A stretch of 5,767 bases of DNA. It comes from an uncultured Phenylobacterium sp. (GTDB taxonomy: Bacteria > Pseudomonadota > Alphaproteobacteria > Caulobacterales > Caulobacteraceae). Each line of letters starts with the position of its first letter. Within the stretch, counting starts at the first letter, position 1. The notes beneath the pieces are model-generated. The model worked only from the letters and a program-made list of their open reading frames with translations. It was not told the DNA's origin and searched no databases. Made by a program: the position numbers and the translations under genes. The stretch is from assembly GCA_945952175.1 (NCBI GenBank), contig CAMFHW010000296.1, positions 1 to 5,767 of the forward strand, in the 5' to 3' direction. Positions 5,680 through 5,767 of this stretch are shown here, one piece after another.

Positions 5680-5767
5680 TCACCGCGCGTCGTAGACGAT
5701 CCGGCCGCCCACGATGGTCATCACCGCGTGAGCCTTGGGGATTTCGGCGAAGGGGACGCTCATCAGG
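5680..5767 (-). CDS. C-terminus of an amidohydrolase (partial, runs off the window)
   Basis: The last 28 codons and the TGA stop (5682-5680) of a minus-strand gene are present. The tail reads VPFAEIPKAHAVMTIVGGRIVYDAR in two overlapping parts: VPFAEIPKAHAVMT, then MTIVGGRIVYDAR. The TIVGGRIVYD ending is the characteristic final beta-strand of the composite domain in metal-dependent amidohydrolases of the amidohydrolase_3/YtcJ type. The metal-binding core lies outside the window, so activity and substrate are unknown. The gene is convergent with the acylase, their stop codons being directly adjacent. The strand, frame and family are well supported for so short a piece, the exact subfamily less so. 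Confidence 0.72.
   Translation of the reverse strand, partial: LMSVPFAEIPKAHAVMTIVGGRIVYDAR

Overview
This is a 5.8 kb stretch of GC-rich chromosomal DNA with tightly packed genes. The protein types (a Spinster-like MFS carrier, a secreted penicillin-acylase-family enzyme, an amidohydrolase with a YtcJ-like tail) and the codon use with G or C at third positions suggest an alphaproteobacterium. Caulobacteraceae (Caulobacter/Phenylobacterium) or a sphingomonad would fit. That placement is inferred from family resemblance and composition; there is no rRNA or other marker in the window.

Layout. Bases 1-169 are an upstream region with an AT-richer dyad at 86-106 and, at the very edge, a possible start of a divergent minus-strand gene. 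Bases 170-1552 (+) encode a Spinster-type MFS transporter. It converges on, and overlaps by 4 bp, a second MFS transporter of a different (monocarboxylate/OFA-like) subfamily at 1549-2817 (-). That second transporter is divergent from a TetR-family repressor at 2894-3484 (+). The 76 bp between them hold a recognisable minus-strand promoter and a striking 48-bp inverted repeat made of two copies of ACNNACCGGTNNGT, the probable TetR operators. Forty-one bases after tetR comes a 717-residue secreted penicillin-acylase-family (S45, Ntn-hydrolase) enzyme at 3526-5679 (+). It abuts with no gap the C-terminal 28 codons of a convergent amidohydrolase at 5680-5767 (-), which runs off the window.

How the parts may work together. 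The best supported unit is TetR plus its divergent MFS carrier, a ligand-responsive transport module with both operators placed to block the transporter promoter. The acylase probably shares the tetR transcript, so it may be induced by the same signal. A coherent but unproven reading is a small locus for sensing, hydrolysing outside the cytoplasm, and transporting an N-acylated compound (an acyl-homoserine lactone, acyl-amino acid, acyl-peptide or beta-lactam-like amide). The substrate cannot be read from the sequence. I see no tRNA, rRNA, CRISPR array, insertion sequence or convincing intrinsic terminator.
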